A stretch of 64,000 nucleotides of DNA, taken from assembly GCF_025685685.1 (NCBI RefSeq), contig NZ_JAGSYH010000007.1, forward strand, positions 217,083 to 281,082, given 5' to 3'. The DNA is from Acidicapsa dinghuensis (GTDB taxonomy: Bacteria; Acidobacteriota; Terriglobia; Terriglobales; Acidobacteriaceae). A model generated the notes under the pieces. It had not been told where the DNA came from and searched no databases. It worked only from the letters and a program-made list of their open reading frames with translations. Within the stretch, counting starts at the first letter, position 1. Every line of letters starts with the position of its first letter. The translations under genes and the position numbers were made by a program. Positions 25,821 to 34,152 of the stretch are shown here, one piece after another.

Positions 25821-28337
25821 CTATTCCGCACGAAGCGCCTCGGTCGGATCAATGGATGCGGCGCGGTGGGCAGGCAGAAAGCTGGCAAGCAGCGCGGAGA
25901 CAGCCAGTGTTGCCGCCACGGTCAACAGCGTTCCCACATCTCCTCGGCTCACTCCAAAAAGCATGCTGCGAAGAAGACTCGTTGCGGGCAACGAGCAGAC
26001 CATCCCGCCGGCGATTCCAAAAAGCGCAAGCCATCCAGCTTCTTTCAAAACAAGCCTGTAAACAGCAGACCTCTGCGCCCCCAACGCCATGCGCACTCCA
26101 ATCTCACGCCTGCGCTGGCTCACGGAGTAAGAAATCACACCGTAGACGCCCACTGTTCCAAGCAGCAGCGCCAGCGATGCAAACCCTGCCACCACCCATG
26201 CTGCGGCACGATGCAGATAAGCCGTTTGTGAGTTGTCGATCCTGTCGGCCATCGTCTCTGCTTCATCCGCAATCAAACCGCGATCGATTTGATGAAGCGC
26301 CTGAATCATGGAAGGAAGCACAGCTCTCTCGGATTGAGAGGTGCGAACAGAGACATAAAACTCATTGGTTGGGATTTGATTGAAGGGACTATAGACCGCC
26401 GCAGTAGATTTCAGATCCAGCGCCCCATCCTTCAGATCATCGACAACTCCGACAATCTCCAGAGGATGTTCTTTGTCGTACTGATCGATGATGTATTTCC
26501 CCAGCGGATCTTCATCGGGAAATACCTGCTTTGCCATCGTCCGGTTGATGATCGCCACCCGCTGCTTGGAGCCATCGTCCGCCTCAGTGAAATACCTGCC
26601 CGCCACAAGCCGCACCTTCAATGTCTCGAAATATCCCGCACCCACCATTTGATCTACCGCTTCATCGCCCAACCCGGTATAGCTTCGGCCTTTGACATGA
26701 AAGTGAGCCAACATGTGTTTGTATCTCTCTCCGCTTGCGAGGTTCAGCTCGCCAGAGACACCAGTAGAAGTTACGCCCGGCAGCGTCGACATCGCGGCTA
26801 CGACTTGCCTCTCCAATGCGATGTTGCGTTTATCGTCCTGCCATGGTCCGGGGCTCGTCACATGCACCATCGCGAGATGATCGGCGGCAATACCCATATC
26901 GACATGCAGCAGGCGATAGAGGCTCTTAGTCAGCAAACCCGCCCCTACCAGCAACACCACCGTGATCGCCAGCTCCAGCGCCACTAGATTCGCGCCAAGT
27001 CTGCGCCAGCCTCTGCCGGCGGAAGATCGGCCACCCTCTGCAAGATCCTTCTGCATATCCGAACGCAGCAAATACAAAGCCGGACCAGCAGAGCAAAGCA
27101 TCCCTCCAGCAATCGAAGCCATCGCAGCAAAGATCAGCAGATGCGAGTTAAATCCAAGCCCTTGTAAATACGGCATCTGGTGCAGCAGATTAGCCGGAAT
27201 CGCCCCTGCAAGAACCTTGATCGCAGTGGCCGTCAGCAACATCCCCAGCGCCCAACCCGAAGCAGCGAGCAGAAAGCCTTCCACCACAAATTGCCGCACA
27301 AGACGGACGCGAGAAGCCCCAAGCGCGCCTCGAACCGCCATCTCCCGCCGCCGGCTCTCCGCTCTCACCAGCAGCAGGCTCGAAATATTTACGAACCCGA
27401 TAAGGGTCAGAAGCCCCGCACCCCCAAGCAGCGCAATGAGAATCGGCCGGATATCCCCAAGAATGGCGTCCGAGAGCGGAATCATCACTGCGCTTCGGTC
27501 CTTGTTGTATTGCGGAAATTCCACCGCGATCTGCCGCGCAATCGATGTCAGGTTATCCAGCGCCGACGCGGCTGAGACTCCATCCTTGAGCCGCGCCACG
27601 CCGTAGTAAGGAAAGCATCCGTGATTGTCATCGCAAAGGCCGCGCAGCAGTATCCAGAATTCGGCCTGCCCAACGGGCGCAAAATGAAATCCCGGTGGCA
27701 TCACCCCCACAACGAGAAAAGGGTCTCCATTCAGCGAAACCGTCGAGCCGAGGATGTTCTGGTTAGCGCCGAACCGCCTCTGCCAGCTTTCGTAGCTTAG
27801 AATGACGACACGCGGCGCACTCGGCAAGTCTTCTCCATGGCGAAAGTCACGGCCGAGCAAGGGCGCAATGCCCAGAGTGCTGAAAAATCCATCGCTGATA
27901 ATGGCGCCTGAAACCTCTTCCGGGCTCGCACCACCGTCAAGCCTGAAACGATCGGGCCTATACACATCCAGCGTGCTGAAGACACGATTGCGTTCCTTCC
28001 ATGCGTGATAGTCATAATCGGACAAGTGGTATCGTTCGCCGACTGGAATACGCTCATACAACGCTACGAGCCTGGACGGATCGCGATAAGGCAGCGGCTT
28101 CACCAGCACTGCGTCGACGAACGCAAAGATTGCAGCACTTGAGCCAATGGCCAGGGCGAACACCGCAACAACAGTGAAGGTAAAGCTGGGGTGTCTGCGC
28201 AATTGACGCGCTGCAAATCGCAAATCCTGTACAAGATCCTGGGCCAGGTGTGCTCCGTTGACCTCGCGTCCCTGGGTTCGCACATCTTCCCGGCTCTCGT
28301 CATTCGAACTTCGTGATGGCTCGCGTCGATCAGTCAA
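25821..28337 (-). CDS. ADOP-type duplicated orphan permease
   Basis: 838-residue permease of the acidobacterial duplicated orphan permease (ADOP) family, known for a MacB/FtsX permease fold without a paired ATPase. A cytoplasmic N-terminus (LRFAARQLRRHPSFTFTVVA) leads to TM1, a MacB-type periplasmic domain with GVMPPGFHFAP, an FtsX block (about 280-420), a second TM with another periplasmic domain, and a C-terminal FtsX block with SYSVSQRRREIGVRMALGAQ. It ends HRAASIDPTEALRAE. No ATPase gene is adjacent, as usual for the family. It is transcribed against its neighbour and enclosed by the two glycosyltransferase-tail copies, so it was probably inserted here. Confidence 0.93.
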   Translation of the reverse strand: MTDRREPSRSSNDESREDVRTQGREVNGAHLAQDLVQDLRFAARQLRRHPSFTFTVVAVFALAIGSSAAIFAFVDAVLVKPLPYRDPSRLVALYERIPVGERYHLSDYDYHAWKERNRVFSTLDVYRPDRFRLDGGASPEEVSGAIISDGFFSTLGIAPLLGRDFRHGEDLPSAPRVVILSYESWQRRFGANQNILGSTVSLNGDPFLVVGVMPPGFHFAPVGQAEFWILLRGLCDDNHGCFPYYGVARLKDGVSAASALDNLTSIARQIAVEFPQYNKDRSAVMIPLSDAILGDIRPILIALLGGAGLLTLIGFVNISSLLLVRAESRRREMAVRGALGASRVRLVRQFVVEGFLLAASGWALGMLLTATAIKVLAGAIPANLLHQMPYLQGLGFNSHLLIFAAMASIAGGMLCSAGPALYLLRSDMQKDLAEGGRSSAGRGWRRLGANLVALELAITVVLLVGAGLLTKSLYRLLHVDMGIAADHLAMVHVTSPGPWQDDKRNIALERQVVAAMSTLPGVTSTGVSGELNLASGERYKHMLAHFHVKGRSYTGLGDEAVDQMVGAGYFETLKVRLVAGRYFTEADDGSKQRVAIINRTMAKQVFPDEDPLGKYIIDQYDKEHPLEIVGVVDDLKDGALDLKSTAAVYSPFNQIPTNEFYVSVRTSQSERAVLPSMIQALHQIDRGLIADEAETMADRIDNSQTAYLHRAAAWVVAGFASLALLLGTVGVYGVISYSVSQRRREIGVRMALGAQRSAVYRLVLKEAGWLALFGIAGGMVCSLPATSLLRSMLFGVSRGDVGTLLTVAATLAVSALLASFLPAHRAASIDPTEALRAE

Positions 28338-28418
28338 AGTGTGTGTCCCCCGTGGCCCAGACAGCCTCGTAGTCTATGCAGATGGACAGCTTACCTGACG
28401 TCGGTTTGAAAATCGGGT

Positions 28419-28607
28419 ATGAAAACAATAAAACCACAGACAGTATCCTCAGGTGACAACTGGAGCGGTCTTGATATCCCTCCAGCAGCGCTCAAGGAGA
28501 CACTGTCTGCGAATCCTGCAAGCAAGATCCTGCTATATCGAAGCTGGTTCCAGAACAGCATCCTCCACCGCGTCACCTGGAAAGGCCGCGAATACAGCAC
28601 AAGATAA
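28419..28607 (+). pseudogene. Chimeric frame ending in a glycosyltransferase tail
   Basis: An open frame of 62 codons whose last 24-25 (YRSWFQNSILHRVTW... to the stop) are the C-terminus of the glycosyltransferase at 24704-25780. The first part (MKTIKPQTVSSGDNW...) is not glycosyltransferase sequence and has no recognised family. No convincing ribosome site precedes it. I read it as a truncated gene end joined to foreign sequence, not a working gene. Confidence 0.7.
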
Positions 28608-28608
28608 C
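28536..28608 (+). repeat. 3' end of the glycosyltransferase gene, copy B
   Basis: Direct repeat of 25709-25781 with three silent differences. The match starts abruptly inside the coding sequence and stops one base after the stop codon. It lies upstream of the ADOP permease start, on the opposite side of that gene from copy A. Confidence 0.95.
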
Positions 28609-28838
28609 TTAAGTTTGCTTTGCGCATTGCTGGAAGCAAACCGCCATCTGTTCCAGGCATCTATCGATAAACACGGATGACGCCAACCTTTTTACGCAGC
28701 CAAAAATACTGTGACGCGTCAATCTCGATGTAAATAAGGTGTATTTGTTTCGTTGCCTTGCAAGCTCCGGTATAAGTGCGGTTTATTACCCGATCCATCA
28801 GAACATTCGCCGCACACGCCCACTGCTTGAGGTGGTGA

Positions 28839-30041
28839 ATGATCTTAGGCCGCACCGCGTTTACAGCTTTCGTGTCTCTTCTGCCGCTGGCAACTCAACC
28901 AACTCCCGCGCAAACGGTGGCCACTCCGCCCTACCAGATCTACGCGGGCTATGTGTGGCAGTCCAACTACTTCAACGGCTTGCCCGGAGCGCACAACGGC
29001 ATGAACGGATGGCAGGCAGGCGTTGGATTTCCCGCCTGGCACAATCTTCGTCCGCGGGTCGAGTTTTCCCGCTTCACAGGCACCAATCTCGGTGCTAACG
29101 AAGAGGTTTTCTCCGTCATGGGCGGCGGGCAATACGAGCATGCTGTCGGACGCGAACGCCTCTTCGTCGACGCCATGTTCGGAGATCTCGGGATGAATCG
29201 CTACTGGGGACCGCAAGGCGACCCCGGCGAATCCGCTTCATTCACCACTTCACTCGGTGGCGGCGTCGATACGCCTATCGATCACCATTTCGCCATTCGC
29301 GTAGAAGCAGACTGGCGCAACGAAAATCTGGCCCTGATTAAAGCTGTCAATTCCACCACGCCCTATAGAGTTCCCGGCCTGCCCCAAAACTTCGCGCTCA
29401 TCTCCACCAGCCTCGTCTGGATGCCCAAAGAGGCCTCAACACGCGGCGCCTCACAAGGCAATTTCAGTCACGCGCCTGTCGAGCAGGAGTTGATCACGGA
29501 GAGTCTGAATTCCTTCGGCCACTTCCATATCTTCGCGAACTCATGGTGGAGCAACCTCAACGTCGCCGGCCTGGAATATGACCGCCATTCCTGGGGTTAC
29601 GTTGCCGGAGCGCGCATGGACTACGTCGCCGAAATACTCCCGGTAGTCATCCTTCGCCAGCCATCCGTGACAGACCTCTATGGCAACGTCAGAAGTGGCG
29701 CCAATCGCACCGCGGTTCCGGGCCTCGGCCTGTCTCCTATCGGCCTTCGCATGATGTGGCTCGACCAGCACGCCGTTAAGCCCTATTACGAAATCAAAGG
29801 CGGCATGATCGGCTTCACAAAGAAATCCCTCTCAGACTATGCCTCCTATGAGAACTTCAGCCTCCAGCAAAGCCTCGGCGCTCAAGTTCGCCTCACAAAC
29901 CAGTGGGACATGCGCGCCTCGATAAGCTTCTTCCATTTCTCCAACGCCTTTGTCGTTCCAATCAACCCCGGAATCGACGAAATGGCATGGAGCGCCGGAC
30001 TGAGCTACAAGTTCAAAAAACAATCCACCACAGGCGAATAA
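28839..30041 (+). CDS. Outer-membrane barrel protein with PagL-like C-terminus
   Basis: 400-residue exported protein. Signal peptide about 1-25 (ends TPAQT). An OmpA-like eight-strand barrel is suggested at about 30-195 (YAGYVWQSNYFNGLPG, GGGQYEHAVGRERLFVDAMFG, TTSLGGGVD, and LISTSLVWMP as last strand). After a spacer (about 196-225), the C-terminal half (about 228-395) resembles PagL/acyloxyacyl hydrolase: YYEIKGGMIGFTKKS and SFFHFSNAFVVPINPGIDEM, with the H-x-S-N motif and terminal SAGLSYKF. PagL removes a 3-O acyl chain from lipid A in the outer membrane. Activity here is inference. The ATG at 28839 follows gaggtggtga. Confidence 0.75.
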   Translation: MILGRTAFTAFVSLLPLATQPTPAQTVATPPYQIYAGYVWQSNYFNGLPGAHNGMNGWQAGVGFPAWHNLRPRVEFSRFTGTNLGANEEVFSVMGGGQYEHAVGRERLFVDAMFGDLGMNRYWGPQGDPGESASFTTSLGGGVDTPIDHHFAIRVEADWRNENLALIKAVNSTTPYRVPGLPQNFALISTSLVWMPKEASTRGASQGNFSHAPVEQELITESLNSFGHFHIFANSWWSNLNVAGLEYDRHSWGYVAGARMDYVAEILPVVILRQPSVTDLYGNVRSGANRTAVPGLGLSPIGLRMMWLDQHAVKPYYEIKGGMIGFTKKSLSDYASYENFSLQQSLGAQVRLTNQWDMRASISFFHFSNAFVVPINPGIDEMAWSAGLSYKFKKQSTTGE

Positions 30042-30116
30042 TCGACAGATATCCGCATCTCCTGAATCTGCCGCAGGCTTCATTCCGCGATGCGGTTGAA
30101 CTTTTCCCCTTTCGGG

Positions 30117-30156
30117 ACTACATTCGTGCCCCTGCGTTCTCGACGCAGGCACCCGA
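30117..30156 (+). terminator. Hairpin after the PagL-like gene
   Basis: gtgcccctgcgt near 30127 pairs with acgcaggcac ending near 30153, around the loop tctcg, about 85 nt after the stop. A long T run is missing, so it may be a Rho-dependent or attenuation structure. Confidence 0.4.
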
Positions 30157-30258
30157 TGTCAGATGGGCACGGGCCTATTCACTCCTAAACGTTACCTTTG
30201 GTGAGGTTAGGAAGCGTCCCCTCAAAGCGGATTAACCGCTCATACGGAAGAACCGCAG

Positions 30259-30276
30259 AATTTAGCACAAAAGTGT
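30259..30276. promoter_or_regulatory. Imperfect palindrome before the MHYT kinase
   Basis: ttagcac-aaaa-gtgttaa forms an inverted repeat with one mismatch, about 60 nt before the kinase start in an A/T-rich region. It could be an operator; no binding protein is indicated. Confidence 0.3.
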
Positions 30277-30336
30277 TAAATATTTCACAAGAAAGTAACC
30301 GATACTTACATTACCAATACTTAACAGGGGGCATCC

Positions 30337-33120
30337 ATGGATCATGCAGCCATGCTCGCCGGCGCGTATGACTACCGCCTCGTCACTGTCTCAGTTATCA
30401 TCGCGCTGCTTGCGGCTTATGCCGCTCTCGACCTCGCCGGCCGCGTCACAGCTTCTCGAGGCTTCGCGCGGTCTCTCTGGCTTGTCGGAGGAGCATTTGC
30501 GCTAGGGCTCGGCATCTGGTCGATGCACTATATCGGCATGGAAGCCTTTCTGCTTCCGGTCCCTGTTCTCTATGACGTGCCCACCGTTTTCCTTTCCATG
30601 TTTGCTGCGGTTGCGGCATCCGGCATTGCGCTTTTTATAGTAAGCCGCAGCAAGATGAGCATTTTAACCGCCGCCATCGGCAGCATTTTCATGGGTTCGG
30701 GAATTGCGGCCATGCACTATGTGGGCATGGAGGCGATGCGGCTTCCAGCAATGTGCCACTACAACCTCAAGATCGTCACTCTTTCCGTTGTCCTGGCGAT
30801 CGTCATCTCCTTTGTCGCGTTGTTGCTTACGTTTTCGACTCGCGAGCAGGCCGAATCCATCAGTTGGCGCAAATCGATCTGCGCAGTGATCATGGGACTG
30901 GCCATTCCCGTTATGCACTACGTAGGCATGGCCGCGGTCAGCTTCACAGCCATGCCGCTCGATCCTAACAGTCTCAATCACGCAATCAGCATCTCCTCTC
31001 TCGGCCTCGCCGGCATCGGTTGCGTCACAGCGTTCATTCTCATTTTCGTTTACATCTCCGCCATGCTGGACCGAAAGCTATCGCTGAACGCAATGCAGTT
31101 GGAGCTCGCTGAACAGCGTCATCACCTTGATCTCGAACGTGAACGCGCGCACAACGCGGAATTCCGCACCAAAGCGAAGAGCGAGTTCCTCGCCAACATG
31201 AGCCATGAGATCCGAACGCCGTTGAATGGAATTATCGGAATGACGGATCTGGCGCTGGAGACCGAGCTCACGCGCGAACAGCGGGATTACCTCCAGACGG
31301 TAAAGCTCTCTGCCGATTCGCTGCTCGGGGTCATCAATGACATTCTCGATTTCTCCAAAATCGAAGCCGGTAAAGTCGATCTCGAACAAGTGGACTTTGA
31401 TCTCTATGAGTGCGTCGAAGGCGCGCTCAAAACTGTCGCTTTGCGGGCAGATGAGAAAGGCCTTGAGCTTCTCTGCGAGATCTCTCCTCAAGTACCTGCA
31501 TTCCTTGCTGGTGATCCAAACCGCCTCCGCCAAATCATCCTCAATCTCATTGGCAACGCCGTGAAATTTACCGAGAAGGGTGAGGTGGCCATAAAAGTTC
31601 ACGCCGAACTTATTGAAGACCGGGCATGCACGCTTCATTTCACAGTGAGCGATACAGGCATCGGCATCGCAGCGGAGAAGCTTGATTCTATCTTCGAATC
31701 CTTCAGCCAGGCCGATACATCGACGACGCGCGAGTTCGGCGGCACAGGCCTTGGACTCACAATCTCACGCCGGCTGTTGCAAATGATGGGTGGCAAGATC
31801 TGGGCTGAGAGCACGCCCGGCAAAGGATCACGCTTTCACTTCACAGCCCGCTTCGGAACCGCAGAAACATCCTCCACCGCGAGGCTAATCTCGACCGCTT
31901 CGTCGATTCTTGTCGGCGTCAAGGTTCTCATCGTGGACGACAACCGCACCAATCGCCGCATCCTGGAAGGCCTGGTGACGCATTGGGGCATGATTCCCAC
32001 GGCCGCTTCAGATGGCGAAGAGGCGCTCAACCTGTATGCGGCCGCCGATGCGTCAGGCAGCCCGTTCAGCCTGATCCTCACCGACATGCACATGCCAAAG
32101 ATGGATGGCTTCGGCCTCGTGGAGCGTCTCAGAAACAAGTCCGGCATATCTTCCTCCACGATCATGATGCTTACCTCGGGCGGTCAACGCGGCGACGCTC
32201 AGCGCTGCGGAGAGCTGGGAATTTCGGCTTATCTTCTTAAACCAATCCGGCAATCGGAACTGCGCGAGGCAGTAGCCCGTGTTCTTTCGGCGCATGAAGC
32301 AAAAGAGGTTTCCCCGGTGATTACTCGCTATTCGCTCCGCGAAATGATTCAGGAAAATAAGTCGCTTAAAATCCTGCTCGCAGAAGACAACCTCGTCAAT
32401 CAGAAGCTTGCCGGCCGGCTTCTGGAGAAGCGCAATCATTTCGTGACCATCGTCGGCAATGGCAAAGAAGCTCTCGCTGCGCTGGAAAAAGACCATTTCG
32501 ATCTCGTTCTCATGGATGTGCAGATGCCCGAGATGGATGGGCTTGAAGCCACCAAAGCACTTCGCGAACGGGAGCAGGCCACCGGCATTCGTCAGCCCAT
32601 CGTCGCCATGACCGCTCTCGCCATGAATGGAGACAAGGAGCGCTGTATCGAGGCAGGTATGGACGGTTATATATCCAAACCGATCCGTCCTCAGGAACTC
32701 GATGAGGTCCTGGATAGCTATCTCGCTCTGAAAGTTGCGGAGCCAGCGCAGGATGAGTCTTCGCCCGCTACGAATAACTCAATCGATGTCGCGCAGTTGC
32801 TCGATCGTCTCGACGGCGACCTGACGCTTCTGGCCGAACTCGTGGCTCTCTTCCGCGACGAGTTTCCAGGCAACCTGCGCACGGCACAGCAAGCCATCGA
32901 TCGACACGATGCCAATGGCGTACGCAGCGTCGGCCACGCCTTCAAAGGCGCGCTCGCCAACCTTTCCGCTATGGAAGCCTCCATGCTCGCCAGCGAGCTT
33001 GAGTCTATCGGCAAATCCCTTGACCTGACTGCGGCGCAGGCGACACTCGATCGGCTCGCACAAGAAATGAACAATGTGATGAGGAACTTGGAAGCCCTCT
33101 GCTCGACACACGCACAATGA
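30337..33120 (+). CDS. MHYT-domain hybrid histidine kinase (REC-REC-HPt)
   Basis: 927-residue inner-membrane hybrid kinase. Seven membrane segments carry three MHYT motifs (SMHYIGMEA, AMHYVGMEA, VMHYVGMAA), proposed to sense O2, CO or NO through bound copper. Then come a HisKA domain with H290 (MSHEIRTPLNG), HATPase_c (N box near 402, DTGIGI, GTGLGL), REC1 with D583 (LTDMHMP), REC2 with D727 (LMDVQMPEMDG) and an HPt domain with H867 (GHAFKGALANLS). All phosphorelay residues are present. Its ATGA overlap with the REC-GGDEF gene makes that protein the obvious output. MHYT domains are elsewhere often tied to GGDEF/EAL proteins directly; here the two are separate genes. Confidence 0.95.
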   Translation: MDHAAMLAGAYDYRLVTVSVIIALLAAYAALDLAGRVTASRGFARSLWLVGGAFALGLGIWSMHYIGMEAFLLPVPVLYDVPTVFLSMFAAVAASGIALFIVSRSKMSILTAAIGSIFMGSGIAAMHYVGMEAMRLPAMCHYNLKIVTLSVVLAIVISFVALLLTFSTREQAESISWRKSICAVIMGLAIPVMHYVGMAAVSFTAMPLDPNSLNHAISISSLGLAGIGCVTAFILIFVYISAMLDRKLSLNAMQLELAEQRHHLDLERERAHNAEFRTKAKSEFLANMSHEIRTPLNGIIGMTDLALETELTREQRDYLQTVKLSADSLLGVINDILDFSKIEAGKVDLEQVDFDLYECVEGALKTVALRADEKGLELLCEISPQVPAFLAGDPNRLRQIILNLIGNAVKFTEKGEVAIKVHAELIEDRACTLHFTVSDTGIGIAAEKLDSIFESFSQADTSTTREFGGTGLGLTISRRLLQMMGGKIWAESTPGKGSRFHFTARFGTAETSSTARLISTASSILVGVKVLIVDDNRTNRRILEGLVTHWGMIPTAASDGEEALNLYAAADASGSPFSLILTDMHMPKMDGFGLVERLRNKSGISSSTIMMLTSGGQRGDAQRCGELGISAYLLKPIRQSELREAVARVLSAHEAKEVSPVITRYSLREMIQENKSLKILLAEDNLVNQKLAGRLLEKRNHFVTIVGNGKEALAALEKDHFDLVLMDVQMPEMDGLEATKALREREQATGIRQPIVAMTALAMNGDKERCIEAGMDGYISKPIRPQELDEVLDSYLALKVAEPAQDESSPATNNSIDVAQLLDRLDGDLTLLAELVALFRDEFPGNLRTAQQAIDRHDANGVRSVGHAFKGALANLSAMEASMLASELESIGKSLDLTAAQATLDRLAQEMNNVMRNLEALCSTHAQ

Positions 33121-34046
33121 AGATACTTATCGCAGAAGACGACCCGCTTTCCAGCCTGCTGATGCAGCGCACGCTGGAGAAATTTGGCTATGAAGTAGTG
33201 CTCGCGGAAGATGGCCACGCGGCTATTGAAATCCTGTCGCAGCCAGACGGTCCACGCCTCGCTCTCATCGATTGGATGATGCCGAAGCTTGACGGTCTTG
33301 AACTGTGCCGCGAAGTGCGAAGCGCCCAGCGCGAAGGCGCTTACATTTATATCCTCCTGCTCACGTCAAGACAGGATGCCGAGGATGTTGTCGCCGGACT
33401 CGAAGCCGGTGCGGACGACTACATCACCAAACCTTTCCATCCGGCAGTCCTCCGGGCGCGCCTCCATACAGGACGCCGCATTCTTTCGCTCGAAGAGACG
33501 CTTGTCCAGGCACGCGAAGAGATGCGATTCAAGGCCACACACGACGCACTCACATCTCTTTGGAACCGTGGATCGATTCTGTCCGTGGCCCGCAACGAGC
33601 TCCGGCGCTGTGAGCGGGAAACTCGACCGTTCTCAGTCCTGCTCTGTGACATAGATCACTTCAAGCAGGTCAACGACAACTACGGACATCTTGCCGGCGA
33701 CATTGTTCTGGAAGAGGTAGGAAGACGGCTCGTCTCTTCCGTTCGAGATTACGATGCGGTTGGGCGCTATGGCGGTGAGGAGTTCCTGATCGTTCTGAGT
33801 AATTGCGACGAGAACAGTCTCAGGGCCCGCGCCGAAAACATTCGTTCAGCCATCGCATCGATGTCGATTCAAGCAGCCAATGCCGAGCTCTCAGTCACCA
33901 TCAGCATCGGTGCGATAACATATTCCAGCTCACAGCCCGATGTTCCTTTGGAATCGATACTCGCTCAGGCAGACGCCGCACTCTACTGTGCCAAAGCGGA
34001 GGGTCGCGATCGCGCGATATTTGCGGCTCCTTTGATCGAGGCATGA
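33117..34046 (+). CDS. REC-GGDEF diguanylate cyclase
   Basis: 309-residue response regulator (PleD/WspR-like) that should make c-di-GMP. The REC domain covers about 1-120 (AEDDPLSSLLMQ, IDWMMPKLDG, TKPFHP). The GGDEF domain covers about 140-305, with the intact active site GGEEF at 219-223 and an inhibitory RxxD site (R210-D213) five residues before it. So it is a catalytic and feedback-controlled cyclase by sequence. It starts inside the last codons of the hybrid kinase gene (ATGA), which points to coupled expression and a kinase-to-c-di-GMP pathway. Confidence 0.95.
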   Translation: MKILIAEDDPLSSLLMQRTLEKFGYEVVLAEDGHAAIEILSQPDGPRLALIDWMMPKLDGLELCREVRSAQREGAYIYILLLTSRQDAEDVVAGLEAGADDYITKPFHPAVLRARLHTGRRILSLEETLVQAREEMRFKATHDALTSLWNRGSILSVARNELRRCERETRPFSVLLCDIDHFKQVNDNYGHLAGDIVLEEVGRRLVSSVRDYDAVGRYGGEEFLIVLSNCDENSLRARAENIRSAIASMSIQAANAELSVTISIGAITYSSSQPDVPLESILAQADAALYCAKAEGRDRAIFAAPLIEA

Positions 34047-34152
34047 AGTTCACTCGATGCTGCCGACTGTTTGAATCGTCATGTCGGCTCGATGGAGATA
34101 TGCCCTACCGGACTTAGATTTCCGTTTCGAGAGCTGGCTGCTTCCCCTGTAC

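Noticed and set aside
28419..28607. A working 62-residue protein
   Set aside because: Its C-terminal part is copied from the glycosyltransferase tail; no ribosome site.
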